In this document: positions 6,384 to 9,100 of the stretch, piece by piece
How positions within the stretch are numbered: position 1 is the first letter of the stretch
Layout: each line of letters begins with the position of its first letter
Source of the DNA: Deltaproteobacteria bacterium RIFCSPLOWO2_02_FULL_57_26
Lineage (GTDB): Bacteria; Desulfobacterota; Binatia; UBA9968
Reading direction: 5' to 3'
Length of the DNA stretch: 9,100 nt
Assembly (NCBI GenBank): GCA_001798455.1
Contig: MGSI01000138.1
Span: 1-9,100 of the forward strand
Translations under genes and position numbers: made by a program
Notes under the pieces: model-generated
What the model saw: the letters and a program-made list of their open reading frames with translations, nothing else
What the model was told of the DNA's origin: nothing
Databases searched by the model: none

Positions 6384-8420
6384 TTACTTCCATTGCAGCC
6401 AGCCGAAGAGGGCTCCCTCGGGGAAGGGGATGTGAAGGCTATAATCGAAAAGGCCGTAAAAACAGGCCCAGGTGATAAGGGTCAGAGTGACGGTGATCAA
6501 CCACTTCTCCCCGGAAACTTTCAGATACAGAAGGGTAATCACGGGCACCGCAAGAGAGAACCCCAAAAGCCATATCCCCGCCAGAAACCCTAGGATCCAA
6601 CCGAGAATGGCGGCGGTCCGTCGAATTACGACGCTCTGGGGCAGATCCAGCTCCGGTCCGCCTTCCATCCCGCTGAGCCGCACCTTACCCAATAACTCTA
6701 AAACCAGTTGAATAATCGTGAATGCCAGGACCGGATAGCCAATCGCCCATGGGAATAGTCCGGCGCGAAAACCGAACGCCTTGCTTTGCCAGAGCCCCAA
6801 GGCGAGAGCGGCGACAAGGATGAAGGTAAAAAGAATATCCCAGAATCTTATTGCTCCTCTCTCTTCCTGACTGGCCGGAGGAGCCGCCCCTGCTGCCATA
6901 GCGCTGATGGCCGATACCGGACCCTCGGACTGTTTCCTGCTCCAGCGCTCTTTAAGCACCGGATAGAAAATACCGAAGAGGGTTATCGCAAAGAGAATAA
7001 GAACCCCAGGACGCCAGAGCCAGGCGAGGCCGTAGTTGTCCGTAGAGAGGAAAAGCCTGTTTTCCATCAATGGCCCCAGGACGAGGCCCAAGAGCAGGGG
7101 AGGCCTCTGCCAATCCAGTTTCACCATGATCCATCCCAAAAGCCCGAATATTAGAGTAACGATAAGGTCTTCAAAGGCATTTTTTTCCGCGAAGGCGCCG
7201 AGGTAAGTCAGCAGAAGAATAAAAGGCATGATCAAACTGGCTCTAACTAAGGTTAACTTGGCCAGCTGGTTGAGAAAGAGCAGACAGATGCCAACCGTGA
7301 TGATGTTGGAAATAATGATAATCCAGACAAATGAAAATGTGAGATCCAGTTTTCCCTTTGGCGGCGCCAGCAGCATGTCAGGTCCCGGGACAATCCCCTG
7401 AATAATGAAGGCGCCGAGTAGAATGGCCATGACGACGCTTCCTGGCACGCCGAAGGCAATCGTGGGGATCATGGAGCCTCCGAGGCCGGAGTTGTTGGCC
7501 GCTCCCGGTCCCAAGACCCCTTCGACGGCGCCCTTGCCGAAGCGTTCTTTGTTCGGCGAGCTCTGCACCGCGTGAGCATAGGCAAGCCATTGACTGACAG
7601 CGCCGCCCATTCCCGGAATAACCCCGACGTAAGCGCCGATCGCGCTGCAACGCATCACCAGCCACCAGTGAACGAAAGTATCTTTGATCCCTTGCCAGAC
7701 CCCGCCTAACTTGCCGACCTTTTCATGGGCGATGCTCCCGCCAATTATTGCGAGGTCGACGATTTCCGGGATGGCGAAAAGGCCCAGGGTGACGGGCACA
7801 AGGCCGATTCCATCCCACAGAAAGAGCTGACCAAAGGTAAAGCGCTGGATTCCCGAGATGGGATCGAGCCCTATGGTCGCCAGAGAAAAGCCGACACCCG
7901 CCGAGATGATCCCCTTCAAAATGTTTCCCCCGCTCAGAGAGGCTACGAAAGTGACGCCCAATAAAGCGATCATGAAAAACTCAGGCGATCCAAAGGTCAG
8001 AACCAGGGGACGGACAATCGGGATCGCAATCACGATGCACAGGGCGCCGAAGATAGCGCCTACCAAAGAGCTCATCAGCGCGGCTCCCAACGCGCGGCCG
8101 GCCTCGCCCTTTTTTGCCATCGGATGTCCGTCAACAATCGTCGCGGCGGTTATAGCCTCACCCGGGACGCCAAAAAGGATAGAGGTGATATCTCCGGTGG
8201 TAGCGGTGACCGCGGACATGCCCAAAAGGAAGGCAAAGGCCTCAACAGGGGTCATCTTAAAGATGAAAGGGAGCATCAAGGCAAGGGCCGTTGGTCCCCC
8301 GAGACCAGGCAGGATTCCCACCCAGAACCCGACGGCAATGCCGATCATCATAAGGGTGAACGTTGAAAAGGTGAAAACTTGGAAGAACCCCGAAACGAAC
8401 GCTTGGACTATATCTAACAT
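6384..8420 (-). CDS. tctA: Tripartite tricarboxylate transporter permease, TctA-TctB fusion
   Basis: This 678-residue inner-membrane protein joins both permease subunits of a TTT-family, ion-driven uptake system for carboxylates or similar solutes. Residues 1-490 are TctA: many hydrophobic helices, the glycine-rich motif GILPGLGGPTALALMLPF (35-52) and its pseudo-repeat VGVIPGMGG in the second half, and the signature ATIVDGHPMAKKGEAGRAL. Residues about 491-523 are a hydrophilic, Ala/Pro/Ser-rich linker. Residues 524-678 (nt 6384-6851) match TctB (DUF1468): an early helix, FRAGLFPWAIG, then helices with LLGFSLAVPVITLLYLKVSGEKW and the final FYGLFDYSLHIPFPEGALF; each is shown only as a marker. 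Separate TctA is usually about 500 and TctB about 150-170 residues, so both parts look complete. AGAGAGG (minus strand, 8435-8429) lies 8 bases before the ATG. A receptor gene lies upstream in the same direction. Confidence 0.9.
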   Translation of the reverse strand: MLDIVQAFVSGFFQVFTFSTFTLMMIGIAVGFWVGILPGLGGPTALALMLPFIFKMTPVEAFAFLLGMSAVTATTGDITSILFGVPGEAITAATIVDGHPMAKKGEAGRALGAALMSSLVGAIFGALCIVIAIPIVRPLVLTFGSPEFFMIALLGVTFVASLSGGNILKGIISAGVGFSLATIGLDPISGIQRFTFGQLFLWDGIGLVPVTLGLFAIPEIVDLAIIGGSIAHEKVGKLGGVWQGIKDTFVHWWLVMRCSAIGAYVGVIPGMGGAVSQWLAYAHAVQSSPNKERFGKGAVEGVLGPGAANNSGLGGSMIPTIAFGVPGSVVMAILLGAFIIQGIVPGPDMLLAPPKGKLDLTFSFVWIIIISNIITVGICLLFLNQLAKLTLVRASLIMPFILLLTYLGAFAEKNAFEDLIVTLIFGLLGWIMVKLDWQRPPLLLGLVLGPLMENRLFLSTDNYGLAWLWRPGVLILFAITLFGIFYPVLKERWSRKQSEGPVSAISAMAAGAAPPASQEERGAIRFWDILFTFILVAALALGLWQSKAFGFRAGLFPWAIGYPVLAFTIIQLVLELLGKVRLSGMEGGPELDLPQSVVIRRTAAILGWILGFLAGIWLLGFSLAVPVITLLYLKVSGEKWLITVTLTLITWACFYGLFDYSLHIPFPEGALFGWLQWK

Positions 8421-8465
8421 AGGATTAGCCTCTCTGAGAATTTCTCCGTTTAAAAGCTCGATTCA
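8421..8465 (-). other. Leader of the TctAB gene within the operon
   Basis: These 45 bases separate the receptor-tail remnant from the permease start. They contain the AGAGAGG ribosome binding site at 8429-8435 and no recognisable promoter, which fits co-transcription from upstream. Confidence 0.5.
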
Positions 8466-8558
8466 CTATTGCAGGATTTTCTTAAGCTTGGCAACGAAGG
8501 TCGCATCCGACTTCAATAGGCCGTGAACCATTCGTTCGAACTCTGCGCCGCTGACTGC
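8466..8558 (-). pseudogene. C-terminal remnant of a second TctC-like receptor
   Basis: Reading the minus strand from 8558 to the TAG at 8466 gives 30 codons that align without gaps to the last part of the neighbouring receptor. About 12 of 30 residues are identical, for example VAKLKKIL here against VTKLKEIL there, and SGAEFERMV against TGEELEKIV. An in-frame TAA at 8559-8561 closes the frame upstream, and the only internal ATG (8531-8529) lacks a ribosome binding site. It is therefore most likely the tail of a diverged tandem receptor gene whose front was lost. The junction with the intact copy falls in the roughly 20 bases at 8562-8581. The match is short, so homology rests on the collinearity and on the location directly after a homologous gene. 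Confidence 0.6.
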
Positions 8559-8581
8559 TTAGTTGCCATTCCGGCCCGCTG

Positions 8582-9100
8582 TCATTTACCGGCAAGGATC
8601 TCTTTCAGTTTGGTTACCAGCGCAGGCTCCAGCTTTAAAAACCTGGTGACGATTTTTTCTAGCTCCTCCCCGGTCATGGGGTCTATAGCCAGCTTAGATT
8701 TCTCCGCATCGGCAAGAAACTCCGGGTCCTTCATGGTATTCATGAATGCCCTGCGGAGAGTTTGCAGCCGGTCGGCGGGCGAAGCAGGAGGAAGAGCATA
8801 GGTAAAAATGATCGCGCTGGGGTCGCTCGTTAGAACCAGCTCCCGCGCCTCTCTCGTCTTTGCAAGGTTGGCGGTTAAGGTAACATTAGGGAGTTCCGGA
8901 TGCGGTTGAGTCCGATTCTGCAGCATGACAACCGCCTCACCCGTCTGGATTGCCTTCCTCCATGTCGTTCTCATCGAGCCCCACGTCCAGCAGGCTCCGG
9001 CGACCTCGCCACTCTCCGCGGCTAAGCGAATTTGCGACACGTGCCTTTGTAGCCTGAAACGAGCTGGATCGGAAGGCCGAGAGCCGCTTTGAGGACCCTC
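8582..9100 (-). pseudogene. tctC: TTT periplasmic receptor (TctC-like), C-terminal part, apparently frameshifted
   Basis: The protein resembles the periplasmic solute receptor of tripartite tricarboxylate transporters and would deliver substrate to the TctAB permease encoded downstream. The main frame (9040 to 8582) encodes SQIRLAAESGEVAG, then a Trp-rich WTWGSM, later DPEFLADAEK, MTGEELEKIV and a final VTKLKEIL. That frame stays open to the window edge but reads as nonsense before 9040. The next frame, from 9099, instead reads ALGLPIQLVSGYKGT, the expected preceding receptor sequence, before running into a TAG at 9024-9022. Removing one GT from the ACGTGTCG at 9042-9035 would join GYKGT directly to SQIRLAAESGE. 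So the gene is a pseudogene or the assembly has an error. The GTG at 9040 is not taken as a true start. The N-terminal half and signal peptide are outside the window. Confidence 0.7.

Noticed and set aside
7858..8526. 222-codon open frame on the plus strand
   Set aside because: Antisense to the TctA region of the permease; low-complexity Pro/Lys/Ala composition without motifs.
8582..9040. Reading the receptor as a complete 152-residue protein starting at the GTG at 9040
   Set aside because: It would begin in the middle of a conserved receptor motif, without signal peptide or ribosome binding site. The missing upstream half-motif is present in the neighbouring frame.

Overview
The window looks like a moderately GC-rich chromosomal segment from a Gram-negative bacterium. 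This rests on periplasmic-receptor-dependent secondary transporters (a TAXI-type TRAP receptor and a tripartite tricarboxylate transporter, TTT), a bacterial class II CCA-adding enzyme and a large molybdenum hydroxylase subunit. The protein flavour resembles uncultured soil or subsurface lineages (Deltaproteobacteria-like, Methylomirabilota or Rokubacteria), but this is a guess. No rRNA, tRNA, CRISPR array, insertion sequence or phage gene is visible.

Layout. On the + strand: the C-terminal two thirds of an M16 zinc peptidase (cut by the left edge, ending at 866); an AT-richer gap with two inverted repeats; a secreted TAXI-family solute receptor (1071-2078); a single-domain CheY-like response regulator (2213-2593); a CCA tRNA nucleotidyltransferase with a GTG start (2658-3971); and, 39 bases later, a 772-residue xanthine dehydrogenase-family molybdopterin subunit (4011-6329) with no FAD or 2Fe-2S partner gene visible. 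A 54-base convergent gap holding short 9-base tandem repeats separates these from the - strand genes. On the - strand, in transcription order: a TTT periplasmic receptor (9100 to 8582, N-terminus outside the window), a 30-codon leftover of a second receptor (8558 to 8466), and a 678-residue TctA-TctB fusion permease (8420 to 6384).

How the genes relate. The - strand genes form one solute uptake operon of receptor plus permease, with both TctA and TctB membrane parts on one polypeptide. The most notable signals are in its receptor region. The receptor reading frame is broken by what looks like a 2-base GT duplication at 9037-9040. Just after its stop codon lies the orphaned C-terminal tail of a diverged paralogous receptor, so this locus once held at least two receptor genes in tandem. 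The + strand genes are functionally mixed and not obviously one pathway. I did not find convincing evidence of a wholly new system; the best leads are the decaying receptor locus, the permease fusion and the orphan molybdenum hydroxylase subunit.
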